A program made the position numbers and the translations under genes. A model generated the notes under the pieces. That model saw only the letters and a program-made list of their open reading frames with translations. It had not been told where the DNA came from and did not search any database. Shown here in pieces: positions 24,132-32,411 of a stretch of DNA of 64,000 nt (the first letter of the stretch is position 1; each line of letters starts with the position of its first letter). Origin of the DNA: ZC4RG36 sp964652205 (GTDB lineage: Bacteria; Chloroflexota; Anaerolineae; Aggregatilineales; Phototrophicaceae); contig CAZZAO010000010.1 in the NCBI GenBank assembly GCA_964652205.1, positions 1 through 64,000 on the forward strand. The letters are read 5' to 3'.

Positions 24132-24836
24132 CTAACTCCTGTCCCTATCATTGCCGCGCCGGTGATTGAGATGATCCCTGACCAGACTCAGAAACTCGCT
24201 CCGGCTGATATCCTGTTCGCGGCGCGTCATGTTGTCAAAGTGGTTGCGATGCCACATCAGCACATCAGGCAGCACCTCGATCTTCAGCCCCAGCCGCTCG
24301 GCGCGCAGAAACCAGTCCGCCACATGGGCATGGCGGCGAGTCAGATCGCAGGGGCCAACGCGCTCGAAGGTCGCCTTCGACGCCAGAATCGTCGAGAAAA
24401 TGAAGCCCGGCATGGGCCGGGCGCGGCGGCTGTCCCTGAGCTGTTCGGCTTCCTCGACCAGCGCCTCGATCCAGATATTCTGCATCATCGTCAGGCAGAG
24501 ATCGACCTCTGAATGCGCCTGTAAAAACGCCACCTGCTGCATCAGCTTATCGGGATGCCAGAGGTCATCGGCATCGAGCGAAGCGATCAGATCGCTGCGC
24601 GCCAGTTCGACGCCGTAGTTACGCGCTGAAGGCAGCCCGCGCCCCGGCTGGATCACATAGCGCACCGGGTCGCCGAACGCGCGGACAAGCTCCGGCGTGG
24701 CGTCGGTCGAGCCGTCGTCGATCACGATCACTTCTACGGGCGGATGCGTTTGCGCCAGAATGCTCTCAAGGGCAGGCGCGATAAATTTCTCGGCATTGTA
24801 GGCCGGAACGATACAACTGATCGAAGACAAGTTCAC
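24132..24836 (-). CDS. GT2 family glycosyltransferase, copy 1
   Basis: 234 residues, paralog of the next gene leftward. Motifs 'SCIVPAYNAEKFIAPALES', 'VEVIVIDDGSTD', 'GLPSARNYGVELA' and 'LIASLDADDLWHPDKLMQ'. The C-terminal part again has a 'GLKIEVLPDVLMWHRNHF' segment matching 'GAKIEVLPEVMTWRRYHH' in the copy, so both probably bind related acceptors. A soluble GT2 enzyme within the PqqD/kinase operon, 34 bases downstream of a GT4 gene. Confidence 0.9.
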   Translation of the reverse strand: MNLSSISCIVPAYNAEKFIAPALESILAQTHPPVEVIVIDDGSTDATPELVRAFGDPVRYVIQPGRGLPSARNYGVELARSDLIASLDADDLWHPDKLMQQVAFLQAHSEVDLCLTMMQNIWIEALVEEAEQLRDSRRARPMPGFIFSTILASKATFERVGPCDLTRRHAHVADWFLRAERLGLKIEVLPDVLMWHRNHFDNMTRREQDISRSEFLSLVRDHLNHRRGNDRDRS

Positions 24837-24870
24837 CGGGGACTCCCGTTCCTCATGGTCGTCGACTCCC

Positions 24871-26010
24871 TCAGTTTATCCTGTTCTGGCCCACGCGGAA
24901 GGCTGACTGATCGACCAGTCTTCGCGCCAGCCGATCATAGCGCGCGACGTGAGTTTCCCAGTCGAAGACGGTCTGCGCGCGGTGGAGCGCCGCCTGCCTC
25001 ATCGCGGCAGCGCCAGCGCGATCACCGAGCAGCCGAGTCAGGCGTTCTGCCATTGCCGCGTCATCTCCCGGCTCGAACAGGAAGCCGGTTTCGCCATCGA
25101 CGATCAATTCGAGCAGCCCATCTGTCGATGCGGCGATCATCGGTCGGCCCATCTGCATCGCCTGAAGGCCCGTCAGCGGCAGTCCTTCGGACACCGACGG
25201 CGCGAGCAGCGCGGTCGCTCTGTTCAGGGCGGCGTAGACCTCGGCCTGCGGAATCCAGCCGGTGAAATCGACCTGCGCGGCAATGCCAAGCGCTGCCGCC
25301 AGCCCGCCGAGCGCAGCGCGCTCCGGGCCTTCGCCCGACACGACCAGCCGCGCAGCAGGATACTGCGGGGCAATCCGCGCGAAGGCCCGGAGCGCCGTGG
25401 AAAAATCCTTCTCGTAGACGAGACGACCGAGACAGAGGAAGCGCGGCGCGTCCCACGGCAGCGGCACAGACGCCAATTCCGGCGGCGGCAGGGCGTTGAC
25501 GATAGCTTCTGACTTCCCGACAATTTCCGGCATGTGCTGCCGCGCGGCTGTGAGCACCACTTCAGAGCAGGACGTCACGTAGTCGCTGGCGCGGATCAAG
25601 CGCCCGGTCAACTGATCCGCCGACCACTCGGCCTCAAGGTGGGCATGGAGACTGAAAATAGACGGGACTGGAAACAGGCGGCGCGTCGCAGCATAGAACA
25701 TCAGCATCGTCAGCGGCTGAATGAGCAGCATCAACTCCGGCTGAAAGCGCGCGACGACCTGGCGAGCGCGGACCAGCCCTGCCGCGACTATCTCGACCTG
25801 GCTGGCAGTGGCCTGCGGCTGAACCGTGGTAATCCGCCGAACCTGAAGCCCGGACACAACTTCATCTTCAGGCGCGCCGGGAAGCCGGGAAGTCAGCACC
25901 TCGATCTCGTGGCCGCGCTCCTGAAGGCCAGTCGAAAGCAGCAGCGCTATCAGCTCGGCCCCGCCCGGAATCGGCCAGAGATGCTCCGCCCAGATCAGTA
26001 TTCGCGCCAT
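24871..26010 (-). CDS. GT4 family glycosyltransferase, copy 3
   Basis: 379 residues, GT-B fold. The N-terminal part starts 'MARILIWAEHLWPIPGGAEL' with the acceptor-side glycine loop. The C-terminal half has 'PRFLCLGRLVYEKDFSTAL', 'ARLVVSGEGPERAAL', and 'SEGLPLTGLQAMQMGRP'. In most GT4 enzymes the last motif is E-x7-E; here the second acid is Gln. It retains the pyrophosphate-binding lysine and arginine region (GRLVYEKD). Six bases separate it from the paralog upstream. AGAGG precedes the ATG. Confidence 0.88.
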   Translation of the reverse strand: MARILIWAEHLWPIPGGAELIALLLSTGLQERGHEIEVLTSRLPGAPEDEVVSGLQVRRITTVQPQATASQVEIVAAGLVRARQVVARFQPELMLLIQPLTMLMFYAATRRLFPVPSIFSLHAHLEAEWSADQLTGRLIRASDYVTSCSEVVLTAARQHMPEIVGKSEAIVNALPPPELASVPLPWDAPRFLCLGRLVYEKDFSTALRAFARIAPQYPAARLVVSGEGPERAALGGLAAALGIAAQVDFTGWIPQAEVYAALNRATALLAPSVSEGLPLTGLQAMQMGRPMIAASTDGLLELIVDGETGFLFEPGDDAAMAERLTRLLGDRAGAAAMRQAALHRAQTVFDWETHVARYDRLARRLVDQSAFRVGQNRIN

Positions 26011-26016
26011 AAGCCT

Positions 26017-27123
26017 CTAACTCACCGCCAGCAACTGCCGAAACAAAGCGTCGTAAGCCTGCATATAGTGATCCCAGTCGAACAGCGCCCGCGCGCGACG
26101 GCGGCCAGCCTGCCCCAGCGCCGTCGCGGCCTCTCGATTGTCGAGCAGGTGAAGCATGGCAGCCGCCAGCGCGGCCTCGTCGCCGACCTCGAACAGGAAG
26201 CCGGTTTCGCCATCCAGCACCGCCTCGGCCAGCCCATCAACCCGGCTTACCAGCAGCGGACGCGCCATCTGCATCGCCTGAAGCGCCACCTGCGGCAGTC
26301 CCTCGAACAGCGACGGCATCAAGACAGCCGTCGCTCGATTGATGACATCAGGGACATCGCTGGCAGCAACACGCCCAATAAAGTCGATGCGCCCGGCAGC
26401 GCCGGATGAGTCCGCCAGCGCGCGCAGCATCTCCGCTTCCGGGCCATCACCGGCAACGACCAATCGAGCGGTCGGCAAACGCTCGGCCAGCGAGGCAAAG
26501 GCGCGAATGGCAGCGGCGACGTTTTTCTGATAGCCCAGCCGACCGAGGCAGAGGAAGCGCGGCGCATCCCACGGCAGCGGCGCAGGCTCGACGGCGGGCG
26601 CGGGAAGCGCGTTGAGAATCGTCATCGAGCGCGGCACGATCTCCGGCATTTGCGCGCGCGCCGCGTCGAGCATCCGCGTGGAGCAGGAAACCAGATAGTC
26701 GCACGAGCGCATGGCGCGCCCGACCGGGTGATCTGCCGCCCAGGTTTCTTCCATCCGCCCGCGCAGGCTGAAAACGGTCAGCGCGGGCGCGGCAGCCTGC
26801 GCCAGCGAGTAGAAGCCGAGCAGCGCGAACGGCTGCATCAACAGCCGGATATCAGGTCGAAAGCGGAGCGCACTGCGCCGGGTGCGCGCCAGATTGCCCG
26901 CAACAACGTCGAACACGCCGACATTCTCAGGCGTGATCGCGGTCAGGCGAACCACCGGCACGCCGCCGAGATGCTCGTCGAAAGGTTCCTCGTCAAAGCG
27001 CTGAGTCACGATCTCGACCTCGTGACCGCGCGCCTGCAAGGCCGAGGCCATGAGCTGAGTCATCCGCTCAATGCCGCCGAGATGCGGCCACAGCCGATCA
27101 GCCCAGAGCTGAATACGGGGCAT
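26017..27123 (-). CDS. GT4 family glycosyltransferase, copy 2
   Basis: 368 residues, GT-B fold, clear paralog of its neighbours: 'MPRIQLWADRLWPHLGGIER', 'PRFLCLGRLGYQKNVAAAI', 'ARLVVAGDGPEAEML' and 'FEGLPQVALQAMQMARPLL', again E-x7-Q. The three tandem GT4 genes suggest stepwise assembly of a short oligosaccharide, or several glycosylations of one acceptor. AAAGG lies seven bases before the ATG, and the spacing to the next gene is nine bases. Confidence 0.88.
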   Translation of the reverse strand: MPRIQLWADRLWPHLGGIERMTQLMASALQARGHEVEIVTQRFDEEPFDEHLGGVPVVRLTAITPENVGVFDVVAGNLARTRRSALRFRPDIRLLMQPFALLGFYSLAQAAAPALTVFSLRGRMEETWAADHPVGRAMRSCDYLVSCSTRMLDAARAQMPEIVPRSMTILNALPAPAVEPAPLPWDAPRFLCLGRLGYQKNVAAAIRAFASLAERLPTARLVVAGDGPEAEMLRALADSSGAAGRIDFIGRVAASDVPDVINRATAVLMPSLFEGLPQVALQAMQMARPLLVSRVDGLAEAVLDGETGFLFEVGDEAALAAAMLHLLDNREAATALGQAGRRRARALFDWDHYMQAYDALFRQLLAVS

Positions 27124-27132
27124 ACAGACCTT

Positions 27133-28248
27133 TCAGGGGCGCGGGCCGCGCGCTGCAAGCTGCCGCAGCAGCCCATCGGTCGAGTCAACCAGCGTCTCCC
27201 AGTCAAACAGCGACGCGGCCCGCTGCCGGGCCGCCGCGCCCATTGCTTCGGCAGCGGCCCGGTCGCGCAGCAACCGGGTCATCTGCCCCGCCAGCCCCTC
27301 GACGTCGTCGGGGGCGCAGAGCAGCCCGGTTTCGCCGTCCACGCAGATTTCCGGGCTGCCGCCGACGCGGGTCATCACCAGCGGGCGGCCCATCTGCGCG
27401 GCCTGCACGCCGACGAGCGGCAGCCCCTCGGTGCGCGAAGGCAGCACCAGCGCCGTCGCCGTATTGATGGCGCCGGGGACATCGTCAGGATGGAGCCAGC
27501 CGCGAAACTCAACTCGATCCGCGATGCCGAGGCTCTGCACCAGCGCTTCGACCGAGCCACGCTCCGGCCCGTCACCGGCGATGACCAGACGCGCGTCCGC
27601 TCGCTGCGGGACGACCAGAGCAAAAGCCCTGACCAGCGTATCCAGCCCTTTTTCCTGTGACAGCCGCCCGACGAAGATCAGAGTCGGCGGATTCCAGGGC
27701 AGCGCGGTCGGCTCGAGGGCGGGTGTCGGCAGGGTGTTCCAGAGGACGCTGGAACGGTCGGTAATTTCCGGGGCAATCGCTCGCCCTGTCGCCAGCAGCT
27801 CGCGCGAACAGGCGATGACATAGTCGGCCTCGCGCAGCGCCTGCCCGGAGACGAGGCTCGCCTGCCAGAGTGGATCATCGTGGCCCTGCATCCAGTACAG
27901 GCTGGGCGCGCGCTGAATGCCGAGCACGGCCTGATAATGAATGAGAATTGTCATCGGGTGCAGCAGCAGCATCACCTCGGGCTGAAAGGCCGAGACCAGC
28001 GCGCGGGCGCGGGCGCGCTCCTCAGCCAGCAGCAACGGGTTGAGGCCGTGAATGCTATAGGTCGTGGTGAGCCGATGGATGGGAATGTCCTGATATAACT
28101 CTTCGCGGGCAAACGGGGGAACCAGCGTCGTGATGACTTCGAGAGTCTGTCCACGCCGATGAAGCGCGGCGACTAAGTTCTGGATAAAAACTTCGACGCC
28201 GCCGATTGCAGGCCAGAACAGATTAGACCAGACCATGACACGAGCCAC
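27133..28248 (-). CDS. GT4 family glycosyltransferase, copy 1
   Basis: 371 residues from a GTG start with AAGGAC before it. GT-B fold: 'VMVWSNLFWPAIGGVEVFIQ' at the start, 'PTLIFVGRLSQEKGLDTLV', 'ARLVIAGDGPERGSV' and 'TEGLPLVGVQAAQMGRPLV', also E-x7-Q. Among the three GT4 paralogs it is the first transcribed, 24 bases after the kinase gene. The sugar donor is not predictable from sequence alone. Confidence 0.88.
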   Translation of the reverse strand: MARVMVWSNLFWPAIGGVEVFIQNLVAALHRRGQTLEVITTLVPPFAREELYQDIPIHRLTTTYSIHGLNPLLLAEERARARALVSAFQPEVMLLLHPMTILIHYQAVLGIQRAPSLYWMQGHDDPLWQASLVSGQALREADYVIACSRELLATGRAIAPEITDRSSVLWNTLPTPALEPTALPWNPPTLIFVGRLSQEKGLDTLVRAFALVVPQRADARLVIAGDGPERGSVEALVQSLGIADRVEFRGWLHPDDVPGAINTATALVLPSRTEGLPLVGVQAAQMGRPLVMTRVGGSPEICVDGETGLLCAPDDVEGLAGQMTRLLRDRAAAEAMGAAARQRAASLFDWETLVDSTDGLLRQLAARGPRP

Positions 28249-28272
28249 AGAGGGCAGTCCTTCCAGAGAACG

Positions 28273-29364
28273 TCAGTCGTCGAGTGATTGCAGCAGGGAC
28301 GCGATGACCGGCGGGACGCGCTTCAGATCGTGACCGAGATCGAGCCAGAAGCAGGGCAGGCGCTCGGCCAGCCCGGTGTAGCGCTCGAAGGCCGTCGCCA
28401 GCAGGTCAGGCGTCAGCAGGCGCATCGACGGCATCAGCGCGAGCGCCACCTGCATCGAGGTCGCCGGACGTATAAAGGATTCTGACCCGGAGATTTGTTG
28501 AGGCAGCAGCAGCGCGCGAAGCGGCACTGACGAAGGCAACTGCTGCTTAAAGGTTGGGTGCAGCAGCACCAGCGCCTTATCCTCGTGGGTGTCGGTGACG
28601 GCAGCCGGGCGGAGCGCCGGGAAGCGGTCAAGGTCTTCAGGAAACAGCCGTCCAGCGGCGAACAGACTGTAGCCAACGACTGCGCCTGCATCGAGCGAAA
28701 CCGCGCAGTGATCGTCGCCGAGGAAGTCCAGCCCGCCCGTCAGGCAGGCCAGCGCGGTCGTCGTCTTGCCTGCCCCCGACGGGCCAATCAGCATTGCCCC
28801 GCGCCCGCCAGAAGCCACCAGCGCGGCGTGGTACATTTGCCTGTCGGTCGTCGGCAGCCAGCGGGGCAGCACGTCCATCAGGGGGCGCGTGCGCTCGGAG
28901 ATCGGGCAGGTGGCCGCCGACTCGTACCAGCCGATGATCTGGCGTTCCGGCCCATGAATCCAGCGATCTGCCCCGTGTCGCTCAAGCTGGTCGATCCAGT
29001 TCTGCCCCAGCGTCCGGTAGACGGCGCGCTCATCGGCGTTCTGACGCAGAATGATCTCGTCTGGCGGCGGCGGCGGACGGGCCGTGCCGGTCGCTTCACC
29101 ATCCCAGCAGTCCCAGCGCAGCGCCAGAGAGTCATCGGACGAGGCGACGCGCAGATGCGCGAACGGGCGCGTCAGGAAATCTGCCAACTGCGCGCCGACA
29201 ATGCGCGCCCGAATCCGCTGCCCTGCAACTCTGAAATCCTGCTCAACAAGCTGATCGGGACACGCGCGCGCGGCGGCTTGAAACCGATCTTCAAGCTGCT
29301 GAAAGTAAGCGGTTGGATCGCCAACCTGCGTTAAAACACCCACCCTGAAGCCAGACTCACTCAC
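28273..29364 (-). CDS. HprK-like kinase of the PqqD operon
   Basis: 363 residues from GTG 29364, which overlaps the PqqD-like gene by eight bases; the frame to 29415 is discounted. The C-terminal domain has a P-loop 'MLIGPSGAGKTTTALA', then 'LDFLGDDHCAVSL', matching HPr kinase/phosphorylase and related small-molecule or peptide kinases; the N-terminal 150 residues are variable. HPr itself and PTS genes are absent here. Members next to PqqD-like and nucleotidyltransferase genes are called HprK-related kinase A. Lasso-peptide kinases in other clusters are also HprK-like and phosphorylate Ser of the peptide, so a peptide substrate is a reasonable inference. Confidence 0.8.
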   Translation of the reverse strand: MSESGFRVGVLTQVGDPTAYFQQLEDRFQAAARACPDQLVEQDFRVAGQRIRARIVGAQLADFLTRPFAHLRVASSDDSLALRWDCWDGEATGTARPPPPPDEIILRQNADERAVYRTLGQNWIDQLERHGADRWIHGPERQIIGWYESAATCPISERTRPLMDVLPRWLPTTDRQMYHAALVASGGRGAMLIGPSGAGKTTTALACLTGGLDFLGDDHCAVSLDAGAVVGYSLFAAGRLFPEDLDRFPALRPAAVTDTHEDKALVLLHPTFKQQLPSSVPLRALLLPQQISGSESFIRPATSMQVALALMPSMRLLTPDLLATAFERYTGLAERLPCFWLDLGHDLKRVPPVIASLLQSLDD

Positions 29365-29788
29365 GCTTCTGGCCCTGATCCGGCACGCCATACAGCCCCG
29401 GCAGCGGCGGATCAATCGCCAGTAAGTGATTCATGTCGCCGTAGACGTTCAGCAGCGGCGGGACATAAGCGCCCGGTTTTTCGGGCAGGCTGATGTCTGC
29501 CGCCTGTGTCGCGCTCGATGGTCGCACCAGATGGTGGCTTTCCAGTTCGCCGAGCAGTTTTTCGACATCCCCGCGCACCTGCTCGGTCGGCAGGCCGTAA
29601 ACCTGCGCCAGCGCGCCGATGATTTCGGCAGGCGTGTACCGCGCGTCGATCAGCGACCAGAGAATGCCGCCAGAGCCGTCCATACTATAATAGAAGCCAG
29701 ATGACAGGTCGATCAGGATCGCTTCGCCGTCCAGCACTTTGGCTGCGATACTGGTTTCATTCGGTTCCAGACGTGAATCGGGCTGCAT
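29357..29788 (-). CDS. PqqD-like (RRE) protein with conserved tail
   Basis: 143 residues, first gene of the operon. Residues 10-95 show the PqqD fold: 'AAKVLDGEAILIDLSSGFYY', 'GSGGILWSLID', 'TPAEIIGALAQVYG' and 'VEKLLGELESHHLV'. PqqD domains bind leader peptides of ribosomal peptides. A second part follows (100-143), 'GAYVPPLLNVYGDMNHLLAI' with an ensuing DPPLPG. It recalls the 'kP.L..Y.DM.dLL.lDPiH' end known from PqqD-family and HPr-rel-A proteins. AGAGG lies eight bases upstream of ATG. It could bring the leader of the peptide genes at 20.7 kb to the modifying enzymes; untested. Confidence 0.85.
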   Translation of the reverse strand: MQPDSRLEPNETSIAAKVLDGEAILIDLSSGFYYSMDGSGGILWSLIDARYTPAEIIGALAQVYGLPTEQVRGDVEKLLGELESHHLVRPSSATQAADISLPEKPGAYVPPLLNVYGDMNHLLAIDPPLPGLYGVPDQGQKRE

Positions 29789-29838
29789 CCCATACCTCTG
29801 AGCAGTATCACTCGCCTAAGCTCAACCATAATGACCTA

Positions 29839-29864
29839 TTTATAGCATATTATCGAAGGGTCAA
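29839..29864 (-). promoter_or_regulatory. Promoter of the PqqD/glycosyltransferase operon
   Basis: On the minus strand, TTGACC (29864-29859) precedes an extended -10 TGCTATAAA (29847-29839), about 50 bases upstream of the first gene. The spacer is 14 bases, short for a normal -35, but the extended -10 compensates. The region is AT-rich compared with its surroundings and also lies between two divergent genes. Confidence 0.5.
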
Positions 29865-29908
29865 CCAAAAATCAGACTGGACGCCATGCCTGATCGAGTC
29901 ACCGGCTT

Positions 29909-30811
29909 ATGACATCGAGACTATCGCCGCGGCTATTTCTGGCTGCGCTGCTCTGGCTGGCGACGTCGCTGATGAACGCTAACCCGCCGCGCCTGCCCGA
30001 TGCCCTGATCCACGCGGCAGCCGCGCTGGCGCTCGGCGCGCTGCTGCTCGATCTGGCGCAGCGCTTCCGCGCCCGCGGCCTCTACGGGCTGATTGCGCTG
30101 GCCGGTGTCTACGGCCTCAGCGCCGCGATGCTGTTCGAGCCGCCGGTGAGCGCCGCCGAACTGCCGCGCCTGCTGGTCGCGCGCGGTCTCGGTACGCAGA
30201 CCCTCATCGGCCTGCTGGCGCTGCTGATCTGGCTGGCTGCCCTGCGTGGCCGGTCTGTCGGCACGGCGCTGATCGCTGCCGGCGCGGCTGGCGTCCTCGC
30301 GCTGATCGATTCAGGCGGAGCGCTGTCCACCGGCACAATCCTTCTGGCAGCGCTGCTGGTCGTGATAGCAGGGATCGCTCGCAGGCTAACGGCACAGGCA
30401 GCCCCCGCAGCGCTGGCGCTGTCGTGGCAAGGGCGGGGACTCGTCGCGCTGGCGCTGCTGGCGCTTGCCGCCTATCGCCTGTCGTCCGGCGCGCTCGACC
30501 CGCTGACGCTGGCGCTGGCGGTCGGCCTGCTGGCGTTCGTCGTCGCGCTGCTCTGGTTTCAACGCCGTAAGCGCGAAGTCAGCCTGCTCGAAGGCGCGCT
30601 GCCAGCCGCCCCGCCCCGCGCAGGCTGGCTGCTCATCCCGCTGGCGCTGATCGCGGGCGCGGCTATCGGCGCGGCGCTGGCGACTCATACGCCGCTGCGG
30701 AACGGCGTTGAGGCCGCCATGACCGCGTTCGGCATCGTCTGGCTTCCGGCGATGTCGTTCACCATCGGCGCGCGGGCGCTGCTGCGGCAGGTCAGCGCCG
30801 AACAGCTCTAG
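29909..30811 (+). CDS. Multi-pass membrane protein of unknown function
   Basis: 300 residues and extremely Ala/Leu-rich. I count eight to nine hydrophobic segments (about 8-25, 35-50, 60-78, 98-112, 116-156, 170-186, 192-214, 240-258 and 270-290), so it is an integral membrane protein. There are no recognisable transporter or enzyme motifs. It starts divergently to the PqqD operon and precedes coaBC, from which it is separated by a hairpin. I cannot name a family. Confidence 0.6.
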   Translation: MTSRLSPRLFLAALLWLATSLMNANPPRLPDALIHAAAALALGALLLDLAQRFRARGLYGLIALAGVYGLSAAMLFEPPVSAAELPRLLVARGLGTQTLIGLLALLIWLAALRGRSVGTALIAAGAAGVLALIDSGGALSTGTILLAALLVVIAGIARRLTAQAAPAALALSWQGRGLVALALLALAAYRLSSGALDPLTLALAVGLLAFVVALLWFQRRKREVSLLEGALPAAPPRAGWLLIPLALIAGAAIGAALATHTPLRNGVEAAMTAFGIVWLPAMSFTIGARALLRQVSAEQL

Positions 30812-30844
30812 GCGGTAGACGGCGGCACGAAAATAAGCTAAAAC

Positions 30845-30897
30845 AGGACTGAGTAGAAAAGCTCGCTTGAGAGGTGAATCATCTTTTACTCAGTCCT
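30845..30897 (+). other. Long hairpin in the coaBC leader
   Basis: aggactgagtagaaaag (30845-30861) pairs with cttttactcagtcct (30883-30897): eleven perfect pairs, then a one-base bulge and five more. The loop is 21 bases. It lies between the membrane protein gene and coaBC (ATG 30914). There is no T-run after it, so it is either a weak terminator or a structured 5' leader. No known riboswitch is recognised. Confidence 0.55.
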
Positions 30898-30913
30898 TCA
30901 CTAAGGCGATGCC

Positions 30914-32164
30914 ATGCAGGAAAAAATCACCCTTCTCGACGGCAAACGGATCGTCCTCGGCGTCAGCGGCAGTATCGCCAGTTATAAGGCAGTCGATCTT
31001 GCCAGCAAGCTGACGCAGGCGGGGGCACTGGTCGATGTCATCATGACTGACGCCGCGCGCCAGTTCGTCACGCCGCTGACCTTTCAGGCCATCACCGGGC
31101 GCGCCGTCTATACGTCGCTCTGGGAAACCAGCGCGAGCAGCCTGCCGACACACATTGCTCACGTCGGTCTGGGCGAAGGCGCTGATCTGTTCATCATCGC
31201 CCCGGCGACCGCCGACACGCTGGCGCGGCTCGCCAACGGGCGCGCCGACGACCTGCTGGCGGTGACGGCGCTGGCTGTCCGCTGTCCGCTGCTCGTCGCT
31301 CCGGCGATGGACGGCCAGATGTACGAACATCTGGCGACGCAGGCCAACCTTCAGGTGCTGCGCGAGCGCGGCGTCCTCGTTATCGAGCCGGACGAGGGCC
31401 GTTTTGCGTCGGGGCTGGTCGGCAAGGGCCGCCTGCCGGAGACTGCCGCCTTAATGGGCCAGATTCGCGCCGTTCTCGGTCGCAGCGGCCCCCTGTCGGG
31501 CTGCCGTCTGGTCATCACGGCAGGCGGGACGCGCGAAGCCCTTGACCCTGTGCGCTACGTGACCAACCGTTCCAGCGGCAAGCAGGGTCACGCGCTGGCG
31601 CAGGCCGGAATCGACGCCGGGGCCGAGGTGATTCTCATCAGCGCAGCGCATGACCTGCCGACGCCGGTGGGCGCAAAGCTGATCGCGGTCGACAGCGCCG
31701 AGCGGATGCTCAAGGCCGTGCAGGCCAACATCGCCAGCGCCGACGCGCTCATCATGGCGGCAGCCGTGGCCGATTTCCGCCCACAGTCGGTGGCGCAGCA
31801 GAAAATCAAGAAATCGAGCGATGCCAGCGGCACGCTGATTCTGACGCTGGAGCGGACGCCCGATATCCTGATGGAAGTCAAAAAGCAGCGCAAAGAGTCG
31901 CGCAGGCCGCGCGTGGTGGTCGGCTTTGCCGCCGAGAGCGAGCAGCTTGTCGCCAACGCCAGGAGTAAGCTGGAGCGCAAGCAGCTCGATCTGCTGATTG
32001 CCAACGACATCACCCAGACCGACGCCGGATTCGAGGCCGATAGCAACCGCGTCATCCTGATCGACGCGCAGGGCAATCAGCAGCCGCTCGATCTCGCCAG
32101 CAAGTCGAAGATCAGCGAGCAGATCATCCTGCGCGTGGCAAGCCTGCTAGGCCGAACCTCGTAG
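30914..32164 (+). CDS. coaBC: Bifunctional CoaBC (coenzyme A synthesis)
   Basis: 416 residues, full length. The N-terminal flavoprotein (CoaC, about 1-185) has 'VLGVSGSIASYKAVDLASKL', 'THIAHVGLGEGAD', 'VAPAMDGQMYEH' and the substrate clamp 'EGRFASGLVGKGRLPE'. The C-terminal CoaB part has 'ITAGGTREALDPVRYVTNRS' and 'LLIANDIT'. The enzyme joins cysteine to 4'-phosphopantothenate and decarboxylates the product to 4'-phosphopantetheine. The motif usually written PAMN reads PAMD here, a change at a residue important in E. coli Dfp. Other bacterial CoaBCs carry it too, so activity is still expected. Leader hairpin upstream. Confidence 0.95.
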   Translation: MQEKITLLDGKRIVLGVSGSIASYKAVDLASKLTQAGALVDVIMTDAARQFVTPLTFQAITGRAVYTSLWETSASSLPTHIAHVGLGEGADLFIIAPATADTLARLANGRADDLLAVTALAVRCPLLVAPAMDGQMYEHLATQANLQVLRERGVLVIEPDEGRFASGLVGKGRLPETAALMGQIRAVLGRSGPLSGCRLVITAGGTREALDPVRYVTNRSSGKQGHALAQAGIDAGAEVILISAAHDLPTPVGAKLIAVDSAERMLKAVQANIASADALIMAAAVADFRPQSVAQQKIKKSSDASGTLILTLERTPDILMEVKKQRKESRRPRVVVGFAAESEQLVANARSKLERKQLDLLIANDITQTDAGFEADSNRVILIDAQGNQQPLDLASKSKISEQIILRVASLLGRTS

Positions 32165-32411
32165 CAGTTCACTTGTGCGGTCACGCCGCCAGAGGCTGAA
32201 AAGGCTCGTCGGGGACTGCTGACCTCAGCCCCCAACCCCTCTCCGCAAGCAGCGAGGGGGGAATCGTATCCGGGCGACTACCCCTGATCCGATGGCCTGA
32301 TTGTCGGTCGCCGCTTCAGGCGCGGTTGCTATCGGCTGACTCCCGCTCGCTGCCTGCGGCGCGAGCGGCGCAAACTAAGGCCGCGCAGGGGTTGGGGGCG
32401 AGGCGGTTTCG
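32165..32411. repeat. Dispersed palindromic repeat copies
   Basis: Two copies of the window's intergenic repeat: cccccaacccctctccgcaa at about 32230, with gcagcgagggg completing the hairpin, and a long variant ending ggccgcgcaggggttggggg at about 32380-32400. The latter contains the 'ctgcggcgcgagcggcgcaa' insertion type. No coding capacity. Confidence 0.6.

Noticed and set aside
22420..24512. Several long + strand frames opposite the nucleotidyltransferase and GT2 genes
   Set aside because: They are antisense shadows of genes with clear motifs; composition is Arg/Gln/His-rich.
28273..29364. True HPr kinase/phosphorylase of carbon control
   Set aside because: No HPr or PTS genes are nearby, the N-terminal half differs, and the gene sits in a PqqD/glycosyltransferase operon.
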